Positions 26,212-34,936 of a stretch of DNA of 51,516 nucleotides are shown in pieces. The translations under genes and the position numbers were made by a program. The notes below the pieces were generated by a model. That model worked only from the letters and a program-made list of their open reading frames with translations, searched no databases and was not told the DNA's origin. This DNA is from Micromonosporaceae bacterium (GTDB lineage Bacteria > Actinomycetota > Actinomycetes > Mycobacteriales > Micromonosporaceae). Positions within the stretch are counted from its first letter, which is position 1; each line of letters starts with the position of its first letter. Location: contig WHTQ01000027.1 in the NCBI GenBank assembly GCA_009377645.1, positions 1-51,516 of the forward strand, written 5' to 3'.

Positions 26212-26874
26212 TCAACCGTCAAGCCCCTGCTCGATCGCGTACCGGGTCAGCTCCACCCGGTTGTGCAGCTGCAGCTTGCCGAGCGTGTTCTGGACATGGT
26301 TCTGGACCGTCCGGTGCGAGACCACCAGGCGTTGCGCGATCTGCTTGTACGAGAGGCCCTTCGCCACCAGCCGCAGCACCTCGGTCTCCCGGTCGGTCAG
26401 CTGCGGCGCGCCGGCGCCCTCGCCGGTGGCCGGACCGGACGCCAGCCGGCGATACTCCCCCAGCACCAGCCCGGCCAGCCCGGCGGTGAACACCGCCTCC
26501 CCGTGGGCGGTGCGGGCGACCGCGTCCAGGAACTCCGCCCGGCCGGCCGACTTGACCAGGTAGCCGGTGGCGCCGGCCATCACCGCCTCCAGCACGTCCC
26601 GGTGCTCGCCGCTGGCCGACAGCACCAGCACCTGGGCCTGCGGCGCGGTCCCGGCCAGCCCGCGGATCACCTCGACTCCGGACCGGTCCGGCAGCTGCAG
26701 GTCGAGCACCACCACCGCGGGGGCGACCGCGGCGGCCACCCGGACTGCCTGGCCACCCTCGCCGAGCGCCGCCACCACGTCGTAGCCGGCCTCGGCCAGG
26801 TCCCGGGCCACGCCGTCCCGCCACATCGGGTGGTCGTCGACCACCATCACCTTCACCGGCACCGGGTCGGTCAT
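26212..26874 (-). CDS. NarL/LuxR-family response regulator
   Basis: The protein is 220 residues. The receiver domain has VMVVDDHPMWRDG (acidic pair near residues 13-14), VVVLDLQLPDRSG with the phospho-acceptor Asp near 58, and the switch Lys in GYLVKSAG near 108. The C-terminal LuxR helix-turn-helix reads LTDRETEVLRLVAKGLSYKQ and VVSHRTVQNHVQNTLGKLQL. Its start overlaps the stop of the kinase gene in an ATGA junction, so the two are co-translated partners. With a MacS-like kinase beside it, this is probably the MacR-type regulator known from Streptomyces, where the pair affects development and antibiotic production. Confidence 0.93.
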   Translation of the reverse strand: MTDPVPVKVMVVDDHPMWRDGVARDLAEAGYDVVAALGEGGQAVRVAAAVAPAVVVLDLQLPDRSGVEVIRGLAGTAPQAQVLVLSASGEHRDVLEAVMAGATGYLVKSAGRAEFLDAVARTAHGEAVFTAGLAGLVLGEYRRLASGPATGEGAGAPQLTDRETEVLRLVAKGLSYKQIAQRLVVSHRTVQNHVQNTLGKLQLHNRVELTRYAIEQGLDG

Positions 26875-28019
26875 GCCGGTAACGGTAGCCGCAGCTCAAC
26901 CTCGGTGCCCTGCCCCGGGGCGGAGACGACGGTGGCGGCGCCGCCCAGATCCCGCATCCGGCCCTGGATCGACTGGGCCACCCCGAGCCGGCCGGCGGCG
27001 GCCGCCTCCGCCAGCCGCCCGTCCGGGATACCCGGGCCGTCGTCCCGCACGGTCACGGTCACCGCCTCCGGCTCCGCCTCCACCAGCACCCACACCGGCG
27101 TGTCCACACCACAGTGGACCCGGACGTTGTCCAGAGCGGACCCGATCGCCGCGGCCAGCTCGGTGGCCACCGGCGCCGGCAGCGACACCGGGTCGGCCGG
27201 CGCCGAGATCGTCACGTCGGGCGCCGCGAACCGGTTCAGCACCGCCCGCAGGTCCAGCAGATCGCCGGTACGCGGGTCCGCGGCGCCCTCAGCAATCGCC
27301 CCGTCCCCGGCCACCAGCGCCCGCAGGGTGGCCTCCTGCTCCCCCGCCAGCCGGCCGAGCCGCGCCGCCTCCCCGCCCAGCTCGGCGCCGCGCCGCTGCA
27401 CCAGCGCGAGCACCTGCAGCACCGAGTCGTGGATCCCGCGGGCCAGCCGCTCCCGCTCCCGGGTCGCGGCCTCCAGCTCGGCGGCCCGCTGCAGCCGCTG
27501 CTCGGCCTGCACCGCCAGCCGCGCCACGTACCCCATGATCAGCCCGGCCAGCAACAGCAGCACCGAGGCGTTCAGGTAGCTGACCGCCGCGTCCGAGAAC
27601 ATCCCCCCGCCGCCGCCGCGGACCGCGATGTCGACCCCGCCGACCACCAGCGCGGCCACCGCGCCGGCCCGCCGGCCGGCGTAGACCGCCCAGGCGACCA
27701 CCGGAGCGGCCACCCACGCCATCGGCAGGGTGGCGGCACCGCTGCGCATATCCTCCGGCCCGACCACCCAGTAGCTGACGGCCAGCGCCCCGACCGCCGC
27801 CGCCAGGTCGGCGGCGAGCAGCGGCCACCGGCGCCGCCGCGGGAGCGCGTACGCCCAGGTGGCGAACCCGGTCCAGACCGCCATGCCGGCCAGCACCAGC
27901 CACCCGAGCGCCGGGTGCGCGTACCCGGGGAACCGGGTGGCGACCAGGATCGTCACGTACCCGAGGGCGCCCACCCGGAACACCGCGAGCGCCCGCCACA
28001 GCAGGCCCACCAACCCCAT
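26871..28019 (-). CDS. MacS-like sensor histidine kinase
   Basis: The protein is 382 residues from ATG 28019. The N-terminal 165 residues contain about five or six hydrophobic membrane segments with only short loops, so sensing is probably within the membrane. The HisKA_3 dimerisation box RERERLARGIHDSVLQVLAL has His197 as phospho-acceptor, and the HATPase domain contains ALDNVRVH and RDDGPGIPDG. The HDSVLQVLALVQRRG sequence matches actinobacterial MacS-family kinases as I know them. It is first in an operon with its response regulator. An N-terminal extension upstream of 28019 would run antisense through the methyltransferase gene and is rejected. Confidence 0.88.
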   Translation of the reverse strand: MGLVGLLWRALAVFRVGALGYVTILVATRFPGYAHPALGWLVLAGMAVWTGFATWAYALPRRRRWPLLAADLAAAVGALAVSYWVVGPEDMRSGAATLPMAWVAAPVVAWAVYAGRRAGAVAALVVGGVDIAVRGGGGGMFSDAAVSYLNASVLLLLAGLIMGYVARLAVQAEQRLQRAAELEAATRERERLARGIHDSVLQVLALVQRRGAELGGEAARLGRLAGEQEATLRALVAGDGAIAEGAADPRTGDLLDLRAVLNRFAAPDVTISAPADPVSLPAPVATELAAAIGSALDNVRVHCGVDTPVWVLVEAEPEAVTVTVRDDGPGIPDGRLAEAAAAGRLGVAQSIQGRMRDLGGAATVVSAPGQGTEVELRLPLPA

Positions 28020-28037
28020 CCGGCGATCCTGCCACGC

Positions 28038-28043
28038 TAGCCT
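28038..28043 (+). promoter_or_regulatory. -10 box giving a leaderless methyltransferase mRNA
   Basis: TAGCCT lies exactly 6 bases before the GTG start at 28050, inside the 30-bp gap between divergent genes. No Shine-Dalgarno sequence is present, so a leaderless transcript is likely. Confidence 0.5.
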
Positions 28044-28049
28044 GTCCCG

Positions 28050-29120
28050 GTGAGGGGCCTGGTGAAGAAGCTCCTGTACGGGCGGCGGTACGACCACGTC
28101 CCGTGGCCGCAGCGGGTCTACCTGCGCCCCGGTGAGCGGCGGGTGCGCCGGGTGCAGCGGGCGTGGCGGCACTGGCGCCGCCCGGTGGTGCCGCTGGCCG
28201 ACTTCCAGGCCGCCGTCCCGCTCGACGAGATCGAGGAGTTCGTCGACTGTCCGCTGTGCGGCGAGACCCGGCAGCAGCCGCTCTACCGGCCGCGGGACCG
28301 GCACGGCAAGTGGGACTACCAGGTGGTCCGGTGCCCGGGCTGCGGCTTCCTCTACCGGAACCCGAACATCCGGCCGGAGCGGCTGGGGGACCTGTACGCG
28401 ACCGGCTACAGCCGCTTCCTGACCGGCCGGTACGCGGACCACCGGCACCGCCGCTACCGGGTGACCATGGACGCGGTGGCCCCGATCTTCGAGTCCGGCC
28501 AGGGGCGAAGGTTGCTCGACTTCGGGTGCGGTGCCGGGCTGTTCCTGGAGCTGGCCGAGCGGCGCGGGTTCGAGTGCTTCGGGGTGGACCTGTCGCCGGA
28601 CTCGGTCGCCCAGGCCCGCGACCGGCTGGCCGGGTCGACGGTGTTCCACGGTTCGCCGGCCGACGTGCCGGAGATCGCCGCCGGCGGGTTCGACCTGGTG
28701 ACCATGTGGTCGGTGCTGGCCCACCTGCCACGGCCGGTCGAGGACCTGTCGATGCTGCGCGGGCTGCTGCGCGACGACGGGGTGCTGGTGATCCTGACCG
28801 TGAACGCCGGCTCGCTGCATCTGGCCGGGATGGGCAGTCGCTGGCAGGGCTTCACCCGCAACCACCTGATGTTCTACAGCCGGGACACGCTGCCCCGGCT
28901 GCTGCGGCTGGCCGGGTTCGGGGCGGTCGGCTTCGCCCCGTTCTACGGCGACGAGACCGCGGCCGGCGAGAGCGCGCTACCGCCGGCCCAGCTGGCCCGG
29001 CTGCGCCGCCGGGTGGCGGCTACCGACGGCGGGCACATGCTGGTGGCGGTCGGCTTCGCGACCGGCGCCGCCGCCGACCGGTGGGGCACCCGGCTGCCCG
29101 ACCTACGCCAGCTCGGGTAG
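28050..29120 (+). CDS. Class I SAM-dependent methyltransferase with zinc-binding N-terminus
   Basis: The protein is 356 residues. A probable zinc ribbon is formed by CPLCGET near 67-73 and CPGCGFLYRNPNIRP near 94-108. The Rossmann methyltransferase domain follows, with motif I LLDFGCGAGLFLEL near 152-165, the acidic end of beta2 in CFGVDLSPDSVAQ, and FDLVTMWSVLAHLPRPVED as post-I and motif II. The CxxC pairs plus methyltransferase layout is typical of small-molecule or sugar methyltransferases near glycan and natural-product genes; the substrate is unknown. The gene is divergent from the macS-like gene with a 30-bp gap and ends just before a long perfect hairpin. Confidence 0.8.
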   Translation: MRGLVKKLLYGRRYDHVPWPQRVYLRPGERRVRRVQRAWRHWRRPVVPLADFQAAVPLDEIEEFVDCPLCGETRQQPLYRPRDRHGKWDYQVVRCPGCGFLYRNPNIRPERLGDLYATGYSRFLTGRYADHRHRRYRVTMDAVAPIFESGQGRRLLDFGCGAGLFLELAERRGFECFGVDLSPDSVAQARDRLAGSTVFHGSPADVPEIAAGGFDLVTMWSVLAHLPRPVEDLSMLRGLLRDDGVLVILTVNAGSLHLAGMGSRWQGFTRNHLMFYSRDTLPRLLRLAGFGAVGFAPFYGDETAAGESALPPAQLARLRRRVAATDGGHMLVAVGFATGAAADRWGTRLPDLRQLG

Positions 29121-29121
29121 C

Positions 29122-29204
29122 CCAAGGTCCACACAACTGCCCGGAAGCTGAGGTATCGGACCGGCTGTCCCAACACAGCTTCCGGGCAGTTGTGTGGACC
29201 TTGG
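29122..29204. terminator. 29-bp perfect inverted repeat, bidirectional terminator or palindromic repeat element
   Basis: Bases 29122-29150 and 29176-29204 are perfectly complementary, leaving a 25-base loop (29151-29175). The left arm begins CCAAGGTCCACACAACTGCC and the right arm ends with its complement. It lies between the convergent methyltransferase and GH9 genes, where a bidirectional terminator is expected. There is no T-run. The length and perfection exceed an ordinary terminator, so it may belong to a dispersed palindromic repeat family. Confidence 0.8.
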
Positions 29205-29210
29205 CCCGCC

Positions 29211-31781
29211 TCAGGTGCAGGCGGTGCCGTTGAGGGTGAACTGGGTGGGTGCCGGGTCGGCGTCGCCACCCGCCTTGCCGAGCAGGCCGAACTGGACCGA
29301 CCGGCCGGGCGGGATGGTGGCGTTCCAGGGCCGACCTGTCGCGGTCACCTCCGGGCCGGTCTGGCGGACCGCGGCGCCGATGCCGACCAGCACGCGCTGG
29401 CCGGCCGGGAACGACCACGCCAGCGTCCAGCCCTCGACCGGCTCCGGGCCGGTGTTGTGGACCACCACGGCGGCGGCGAAGACGCCGGGCAGCGACCGGA
29501 CGGCGTGGTAGTCGACGGCGCAGCCGGGCAGCGCCGCGTCGCCCAGGTCGGCCAGGAACGAGGCGTTCCAGGCCATCGTGGAGTTCCAGTTGATGGTCAG
29601 CTCGTTGGTCGACCACGAGTCGATGTGGTCGATGTAGCAGAACTGCGGCGGGCAGCCCTGCAACCGCTGCTGCGCGACCGGGTCCTGGATGGACGAGTTC
29701 GGCCCGCCGGCCAGCGTCCCGTCCGGCGGGTGCGGCAGGCTCGGGTCGAGCTGGTGCGCGTACCACCGGCTGTGCTGGTTCTCCGAGGCCACTGTGCCGT
29801 AGCCGGTCAGATAGGACTGGTTCAGCGCGTTGCGCCCCAGCAGGTAGTCGATCCCGGTCAGCGCGCCGTCCCGGAACCGCTGGTCCCCGGTCAGGTCGAA
29901 GGCGGTCGCCAGTACCGCCAGGTTGTTCAGCACCAGGTTGTTGGAGCCCCAGTCGAACCGCCCACTGGTCGGCGCGTACGCCAGCCCGTACGGGTGCGCC
30001 TGCAGGGTGGCCAGATAGTCCTCGGCGGCGGCCACCACCGAGGCGCGCACCTGCTCCCGGCCGGGCAGCTCGTTCGGGACGGTGGCCAGCTGCAGCCGGC
30101 CCAGCGGCGCGGTCCACCGCCAGTCGAACCCCTCGGGGCGGAAGGCGTCCCCGGTGTGCAGCGGCGAGGTCAGCACCGCGTCCCGGTAGTCGGCCGCTCC
30201 GGTGGTCAGGAACAGCTCGGCGGCGGCCCAGTAGAACTCGTCGGCGACCACGTCGTCGGTGTACCCGCCGCCGCCCTCGTTCTCGGCCAGCGCCAGCCGG
30301 TCCGGGTTGGCGACCGCCGCGTCCCAGGCGGTCTCGGCGGCGGCCCGGCACCGGCCGGCGAACCCGCTGTCGTAGGGCGCGAACAGCCGGGCACACTGGG
30401 CGCCGACCGCGGCCAGGTTCAGGGTGGCGGCGGTGGACGGCGGGTGCAGGAAGCGCGGCTGCGGGTCCAGGTGCGGCAGCAGCGGCAGCCCAGTCCAGGC
30501 CACGTCGTGCACCTTGTGGTGCGCCATGCCGGCCAGCGGCTCGCCGTCGGGCACCTGCATGGACAGCAGGAACTCGATCTCCCAGCGGGCCTCGTCCAGC
30601 ACGTCCGGCACGCCGTTGCCCTGCTCCGGGATGGACAGTGAGCCGTCCCCGAGCGCGTCTGGCGAGCCGGTCGGCGCGAGCGTCGCCCGCTCCCAGATAT
30701 TCATCACCTGCCAGGCGGAGATGCCGCCGTTGACCACGTACTTGCCGTGGTCGCCGGCGTCGTACCAGCCACCGGACACGTCCAATGTGTAGTCACAGGT
30801 GCCCTGGAAGCAGGGCACCGCCAGGTCGCCCTGGTTGGGCGCCATCCCGACGTGCCCGGCCGGCCGGGCGTACCCGGACGCCAGCGGGTCCAGGATCTCC
30901 AGCCCGCTGCGCTGGGTGTAGTAGAGCGCCAGGGCGTCGGTACGCAGCGGCTGGTAGATCCCGCCGTCGATGGCGAACGGGTACGAGGTCTCGCCGTCGG
31001 CGGTCAGCGTGAAGCCGGCACCGGTCGCGCTCACGCCGGAGAAGTCGACCGTATGCACAGTCTGGTCGGAGGTCGGGTCCAGCCCGGCCGGCGCGGTCTG
31101 GCCGGTGGCCAGCACCGTCCCGGCGGCGTCCCGCAGCTCCCAGGGCAGCGCCTCGGTGGCGCCGGTGACCACGGTGGCGTGCTTGGGGCCGTGCGGCAGG
31201 TAGCCGACCTGGTTGACCCGGACCCGCGGGCCGGTCTCCGGGGTGAAGTCGGGCGGCGGGGCGCCGCCGGTCAGCGACACCCGGTCCAGGCAGAACGTCC
31301 AGGGCTCGGCCTGGCCACCGATCTGGAACGCCACCTGGGCATCGTCCCAGTCCACGGTGGAGGTGAACCCGAACTCGAAGGTCTGCGGGTCCGGCCCGAG
31401 CAGCGGCCGCTCGTCGAGCTGGGTGGGGAACGGGTCGACCGGCTGCTGCACCAGCGCCCGGACGGTCACCGGGCGGCTGGCGCTGGCGGTGACCGCGAAC
31501 CGGTAGCTCTCGCCGGCCTGCAGCGGAAGGTTGTCCTGCCCGATGATCGCGTCCCACGGGTTGGTGGTGCCGCCGGGCACCTCGGTGCACAGCTGGCCGT
31601 CGGCCGCGCCGGCGGCCAGGTTCCCGGTCCACCACCAGGGGGCGGTGCCGTCCGTGAAGTCACCGTTGACGATCAGCTCCGGCGGGTCGTCCTGGGCGTG
31701 GGCGGGAGCGCCGACCGCGAGGGTGATGGTGAGGGTCGTCGCCGCCAGGCTCGCGGCGAGCACCCGCAGCTGGATAGTCAC
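29211..31781 (-). CDS. Secreted GH9 cellulase with N-terminal CBM4-like and C-terminal CBM2 modules
   Basis: The protein is 856 residues from GTG 31781, which has GGGAGG 8 bases upstream. A signal peptide covers about 1-29, ending AHA|Q. A CBM4/9-like beta domain spans 33-175 ([16 protein letters not shown]), an Ig-like domain (cellulase N) about 185-270 ([19 protein letters not shown]), and the GH9 catalytic domain about 280-745. Catalytic landmarks are the Asp residues of [13 protein letters not shown], the His region [10 protein letters not shown] and the proton donor Glu in [15 protein letters not shown]2 of about 100 residues with paired Cys closes the protein. It hydrolyses beta-1,4-glucan in cellulose outside the cell. 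It is divergent from a GH6 cellulase and shares CebR-type operators with it. Confidence 0.94.
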   Translation of the reverse strand: MTIQLRVLAASLAATTLTITLAVGAPAHAQDDPPELIVNGDFTDGTAPWWWTGNLAAGAADGQLCTEVPGGTTNPWDAIIGQDNLPLQAGESYRFAVTASASRPVTVRALVQQPVDPFPTQLDERPLLGPDPQTFEFGFTSTVDWDDAQVAFQIGGQAEPWTFCLDRVSLTGGAPPPDFTPETGPRVRVNQVGYLPHGPKHATVVTGATEALPWELRDAAGTVLATGQTAPAGLDPTSDQTVHTVDFSGVSATGAGFTLTADGETSYPFAIDGGIYQPLRTDALALYYTQRSGLEILDPLASGYARPAGHVGMAPNQGDLAVPCFQGTCDYTLDVSGGWYDAGDHGKYVVNGGISAWQVMNIWERATLAPTGSPDALGDGSLSIPEQGNGVPDVLDEARWEIEFLLSMQVPDGEPLAGMAHHKVHDVAWTGLPLLPHLDPQPRFLHPPSTAATLNLAAVGAQCARLFAPYDSGFAGRCRAAAETAWDAAVANPDRLALAENEGGGGYTDDVVADEFYWAAAELFLTTGAADYRDAVLTSPLHTGDAFRPEGFDWRWTAPLGRLQLATVPNELPGREQVRASVVAAAEDYLATLQAHPYGLAYAPTSGRFDWGSNNLVLNNLAVLATAFDLTGDQRFRDGALTGIDYLLGRNALNQSYLTGYGTVASENQHSRWYAHQLDPSLPHPPDGTLAGGPNSSIQDPVAQQRLQGCPPQFCYIDHIDSWSTNELTINWNSTMAWNASFLADLGDAALPGCAVDYHAVRSLPGVFAAAVVVHNTGPEPVEGWTLAWSFPAGQRVLVGIGAAVRQTGPEVTATGRPWNATIPPGRSVQFGLLGKAGGDADPAPTQFTLNGTACT

Positions 31782-31809
31782 GTGACCGACCTCCCGGAGA
31801 CGGTAGCCT

Positions 31810-31823
31810 CGGGAGCGCTCCCA
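31810..31823. promoter_or_regulatory. CebR-like operator 1
   Basis: CGGGAGCGCTCCCA matches the CebR consensus TGGGAGCGCTCCCA at 13 of 14 positions and contains the perfect palindrome GGGAGCGCTCCC (31811-31822). CebR is the LacI-family repressor of cellulose and cello-oligosaccharide genes in actinomycetes, released by cellobiose or cellotriose. It lies just downstream of the predicted GH9 transcription start. Confidence 0.75.
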
Positions 31824-31909
31824 GGACCGCCTGCCACCCAGGTTGGCAGCCCGGCACCCAGAAGTCAACAGTCGGGACGTTTCAATCTCAAACCCGGACA
31901 CGGTTGCTG

Positions 31910-31923
31910 TGGAAGCGCTCCCA
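31910..31923. promoter_or_regulatory. CebR-like operator 2
   Basis: TGGAAGCGCTCCCA matches the CebR consensus at 13 of 14 positions. It lies between the predicted -35 and -10 of the GH6 gene, an ideal place for repression, and is centred exactly 100 bp from operator 1. Confidence 0.75.
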
Positions 31924-32099
31924 TGCAACAATGCCGACATCACCGCGGGAGCCACGCACGCGGTCCGCGCCGAGGGCACCGGCGAACCGCCGGCTGGCGC
32001 GTCCGACCGCCGGCCGGCCCTGTCCGGACCGGCGACCCCGCCCCCGCGTACCGGACCTTCGGTTTCTGGATCTCCGGTCAACCGCAAGGAGTCACCATC

Positions 32100-34139
32100 A
32101 TGAAGTTCCCTCTCAGCTCCTCCGGCCGGCGCCGGCTGCTGGCCGCCGCCAGCGCCGGCGCGCTGGTCGTCGCCGGCCTGGTGGCCGTGGCAGCTCCCGC
32201 CCACGCCGCGGTCGCATGCCAGGTCGGCTACCAGCCGACCTGGGACAACGGCGGCGGGTTCGGCGCCGACGTCACTCTCACCAACCTCGGCGACCCGGTC
32301 GACGGCTGGAGCCTCACCTTCGCCTTCCCCGGCAACCAGCAGGTCACCCACGGCTGGACCGCGGTCTGGAGCCAGGCCGGCCCGACCGTCACCGCCCGCA
32401 ACGAGAGCTGGAACGCCAGCCTCGGCACCGGCGCCAGCCTCACCGCCGGCTTCAACGGCAGCTACACCGGCAGCAACCAGCCGCCCAGCCAGTTCTTCCT
32501 GAACGGCGTCGAGTGCACCGGCGATCCCGGTGGCGGGGGTGGGGACCCGGCGATCCTGGCCGACCCCGGCTCGCTGGCGGTCCCGGAGGGCGGCTCGGGG
32601 CAGGTCACGTTCTCGCTCAGCGAGGCGCCGGCCAGCGCCGTGACGGTCTCGCTCGGCGCGACCGGCGACCCGAACATCAGCGCCGCGCCGGTCTCGCTGT
32701 CGTTCGACAGCGGCAACTGGGACACCGGGCTGGCGGTCACGGTCAACGCGGCCGAGGACGATGACCAGACCAGCGGCACCGCCACCCTGACCGCCACCGC
32801 CGCCGGCCACCAGCCGGCCTCGGTGGCGATCACCGAGATCGACAACGATCAGCCGCCCGGCGGCGGGTCCCGGGTCGACAACCCGTACCTCGGGGCCGAT
32901 GTCTACGTCAACCCGGACTGGCGGGCGGCCGCGCAGGACGGCGGGGCGCCGGCGTCCATCTTCAACCAGCCGACCGGGGTCTGGCTGGACCGGATCGCCG
33001 CGATCGAGTCCGGATCGGCCGGCTCGAACGTGATGGGCCTGGCCGACCATCTGGACGCGGCGCTGGCCCAGGACGCGGCCAACGGCGCCACCCCGCTGGT
33101 GTTCCAGGTCGTGATCTACAACCTGCCCGGCCGGGACTGCGCCGCGCTCGCCTCCAACGGCGAACTGGGCCCGAACGACCTGCCGATCTACCAGAGCGAC
33201 TACATCGACGTGATCGCCGGGATCATGAGCCGGCCACAGTACGCGGACCTACGGATCGCGACGATCATCGAGATCGACTCGCTGCCCAACCTGGTGACCA
33301 ACACCAGCGGGCAGCCGGGCGCGACCGCGCTGTGCGACCAGATGCTGGCCAACGGCGGCTACGTCAACGGAGTCGGGTACGCGCTGGGGACGCTGGGCGC
33401 GATCCCGAACGTGCACAACTACGTGGACGCGGCACACCACGGCTGGATCGGCTGGGACAGCAACTTCAACCCGACCGCCGACATCATCCTGCAGGCCGCG
33501 AACGCGAACGGGGCGGAACCGTCCGATGTGCACGGCTTCATCACCAACACCGCCAACTACTCAGCGCTGACCGAGCCGTTCATCGACATCAACGGGACGG
33601 TCAACGGGCAGCAGATCCGGCAGTCGGCCTGGGTCGACTTCAACCAGTTCAACGACGAGCAGCCGTTCGCCCAGGCGTTCCGGAACCGGCTCGACCAGAT
33701 CGGGTTCGCCGCGGACGTCGGGATGCTGATCGACACCTCCCGCAACGGCTGGGGCGGTGCCGCCCGGCCGACCGGCCCGAGCGACTCGACCGACCTGAAC
33801 ACGTTCGTGAACGAGTCCCGGATCGACCGCCGGATCCACAAGGGAAACTGGTGCAACCAGTCCGGCGCCGGGCTCGGTGAGCGCCCGCAGGCCGCACCGG
33901 CGCCCGGCATCGACGCCTACGTCTGGATCAAGCCCCCGGGCGAGTCCGACGGGTCCTCCGAGCCGATCGACAACGACGAGGGCAAGGGCTTCGACCAGAT
34001 GTGTGACCCCACCTACCAGGGCAACGCGCGCAACGGCAACAGCCCGTCCGGGGCACTGCCGGACGCACCGCTGTCCGGTCACTGGTTCCAGGCCCAGTTC
34101 GACGAGCTGCTCGCCAACGCCTGGCCGCCCGTGTCCTAA
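32100..34139 (+). CDS. Secreted GH6 exocellulase (Cel6B-like) with N-terminal CBM2
   Basis: The protein is 679 residues. The signal peptide is about 1-37 with a long hydrophobic core and cleavage after AHA. A CBM2 cellulose-binding module covers 38-139 ([19 protein letters not shown] to FLNGVEC). A Gly linker follows, then a Calx-beta or Ig-like domain at about 149-250 ending ITEIDND. The GH6 catalytic domain is about 258-679, with [20 protein letters not shown] carrying the catalytic acid loop, [13 protein letters not shown] and IKPPGESDG matching GH6 signatures. Cel6B-type enzymes release cellobiose from non-reducing ends. The ATG has AAGGAG 8 bases upstream. The Calx-beta-like domain between CBM2 and GH6 is a less common arrangement. 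Confidence 0.93.
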   Translation: MKFPLSSSGRRRLLAAASAGALVVAGLVAVAAPAHAAVACQVGYQPTWDNGGGFGADVTLTNLGDPVDGWSLTFAFPGNQQVTHGWTAVWSQAGPTVTARNESWNASLGTGASLTAGFNGSYTGSNQPPSQFFLNGVECTGDPGGGGGDPAILADPGSLAVPEGGSGQVTFSLSEAPASAVTVSLGATGDPNISAAPVSLSFDSGNWDTGLAVTVNAAEDDDQTSGTATLTATAAGHQPASVAITEIDNDQPPGGGSRVDNPYLGADVYVNPDWRAAAQDGGAPASIFNQPTGVWLDRIAAIESGSAGSNVMGLADHLDAALAQDAANGATPLVFQVVIYNLPGRDCAALASNGELGPNDLPIYQSDYIDVIAGIMSRPQYADLRIATIIEIDSLPNLVTNTSGQPGATALCDQMLANGGYVNGVGYALGTLGAIPNVHNYVDAAHHGWIGWDSNFNPTADIILQAANANGAEPSDVHGFITNTANYSALTEPFIDINGTVNGQQIRQSAWVDFNQFNDEQPFAQAFRNRLDQIGFAADVGMLIDTSRNGWGGAARPTGPSDSTDLNTFVNESRIDRRIHKGNWCNQSGAGLGERPQAAPAPGIDAYVWIKPPGESDGSSEPIDNDEGKGFDQMCDPTYQGNARNGNSPSGALPDAPLSGHWFQAQFDELLANAWPPVS

Positions 34140-34143
34140 GAGC

Positions 34144-34198
34144 GCGTCGATCATGGAGTTTCCTGTGCGACACGCGCAGGGACCTCCATGATCGACGC
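34144..34198 (+). terminator. Hairpin terminator after the GH6 gene, possible repeat-family member
   Basis: GCGTCGATCATGGAG (34144-34158) pairs perfectly with CTCCATGATCGACGC (34184-34198). An inner imperfect stem (CCTGTGCG with CGCAGG) extends it. It starts 5 bp after the GH6 stop codon. The TCGATCATG core resembles palindromes I recall recurring between genes in Micromonospora-type genomes; that is from memory and not checked here. Confidence 0.7.
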
Positions 34199-34247
34199 CA
34201 CCCTGCCGCCCCCGGACTCGACACCCACCACCGGTCGTTACAGTGCC

Positions 34248-34289
34248 GCTGATTTCACGAAGTTGTGAATCAGCACAAAGGTGTACGAT
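34248..34289 (+). promoter_or_regulatory. Operator and -10 box of the first MarR/GbsR-like regulator
   Basis: GCTGATTTCAC (34248-34258) and GTGAATCAGC (34265-34274) form an inverted repeat with a single bulge; the core is TTCAC-GAAGTT-GTGAA. TACGAT at 34284-34289 is a likely -10, with TTGTGA at 34263-34268 as a possible -35 at short (15 bp) spacing. A similar element precedes the paralogous regulator and the exporter genes. Confidence 0.5.
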
Positions 34290-34324
34290 GTGTGCAGTGT
34301 CCGCTGGTCGGAGGGAGGTCGGCG

Positions 34325-34852
34325 TTGGCTGCCGCACCGCGCACGGCGCCCCCCGGCACGCGGGACCAGGACGCCGGCCGGGAACCCATGCTCCGGTTCG
34401 TCGAGCGGTTCGCGATGGCGCTGGCCAACATCGGGCTGGCCCGGATGCCGGCCCGGGTGTTCGCGTACGTGCTCGCTGACGACGCCGAGCGGTACACGGC
34501 GGCGGAGCTGGCCAGTGCGCTGCAGGTGAGCCCGGCGGCGATCTCGGGAGCGGTGCGGATGCTGGTGCAGGCCCGGCTGATCGGCAAGGAACGGGAGCCC
34601 GGAGCGCGGGTCGACACCTACCGGGTCTACGACAGCGACCTCTGGCACACCATCACCATGCAGCGGGAGCAGCTGATCGAGCCGTTCGAGCAGCTCGCCG
34701 CCGAGGGTGCCGAGCTGCTCGGCCCGGACACGCCCGGCGGCCGGCGGATGCGGGAGACCCAGGAGTTCTACGCGTTCATGCGCCGCAAGCTGTCGGGCCT
34801 GCTGGAGGAGTGGCAGGAGCACAAGCGCGCCGGGTTCGGCGAGCCGGGCTGA
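34325..34852 (+). CDS. MarR/GbsR-type transcriptional regulator (paralogue 1)
   Basis: The protein is 175 residues from TTG 34325, chosen because GGAGGGAGG lies 6 bases upstream; longer in-frame starts would lie inside the operator and leader. A winged helix-turn-helix is visible at MPARVFAYVLADDAERYTAA and LASALQVSPAAISGAVRMLV, followed by the wing (EREPGARVDTYRVYD) and a long C-terminal helical region likely used for dimerisation. It is closely similar throughout to the regulator at 37615-38118. It converges on the ABC permease gene with an 84-bp gap. It probably represses its own promoter and the exporter operon in response to a small molecule; the ligand is unknown. Confidence 0.83.
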   Translation: MAAAPRTAPPGTRDQDAGREPMLRFVERFAMALANIGLARMPARVFAYVLADDAERYTAAELASALQVSPAAISGAVRMLVQARLIGKEREPGARVDTYRVYDSDLWHTITMQREQLIEPFEQLAAEGAELLGPDTPGGRRMRETQEFYAFMRRKLSGLLEEWQEHKRAGFGEPG

Positions 34853-34936
34853 GGACCCAGGTCCGAAACGCACCCGGACCCCAGCCGGTGGATCATCCCG
34901 ACCGCCCCGCCGATCTGACACCGCACCGCCGCCGGC

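Larger units (their letters stand above)
31782..32099. promoter_or_regulatory. Shared divergent cellulase control region
   Basis: This 318-bp region contains no gene. The GH6 side has -35 TTGCTG (31904-31909) and a weak -10 AACAAT (31927-31932) spaced by 17 bases, with an operator lying between them. The GH9 side, read on the minus strand, has TTGACT (31868-31863) and CAACCT (31845-31840), also 17 bases apart, with the second operator just downstream of the predicted start. AAGGAG lies 8 bases before the GH6 ATG. Confidence 0.55.

Noticed and set aside
28020-28865. N-terminal extension of the histidine kinase
   Set aside because: It is antisense to the methyltransferase gene; ATG 28019 begins directly with a membrane segment as in other MacS proteins.
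29122-29204. Rho-independent terminator in the strict sense
   Set aside because: The stem is perfect but no T-run follows on either strand, so it is listed as a hairpin or repeat with probable terminator function rather than a classical terminator.
30747-32099. Extension of the GH6 gene to an upstream start
   Set aside because: The extension lies antisense to the GH9 gene and through the operator region; the signal peptide begins at ATG 32100 with AAGGAG before it.
31782-33050. Extension of the GH9 gene to an upstream start
   Set aside because: It would run antisense through the GH6 gene; the GTG at 31781 gives a clean signal peptide and has GGGAGG upstream.
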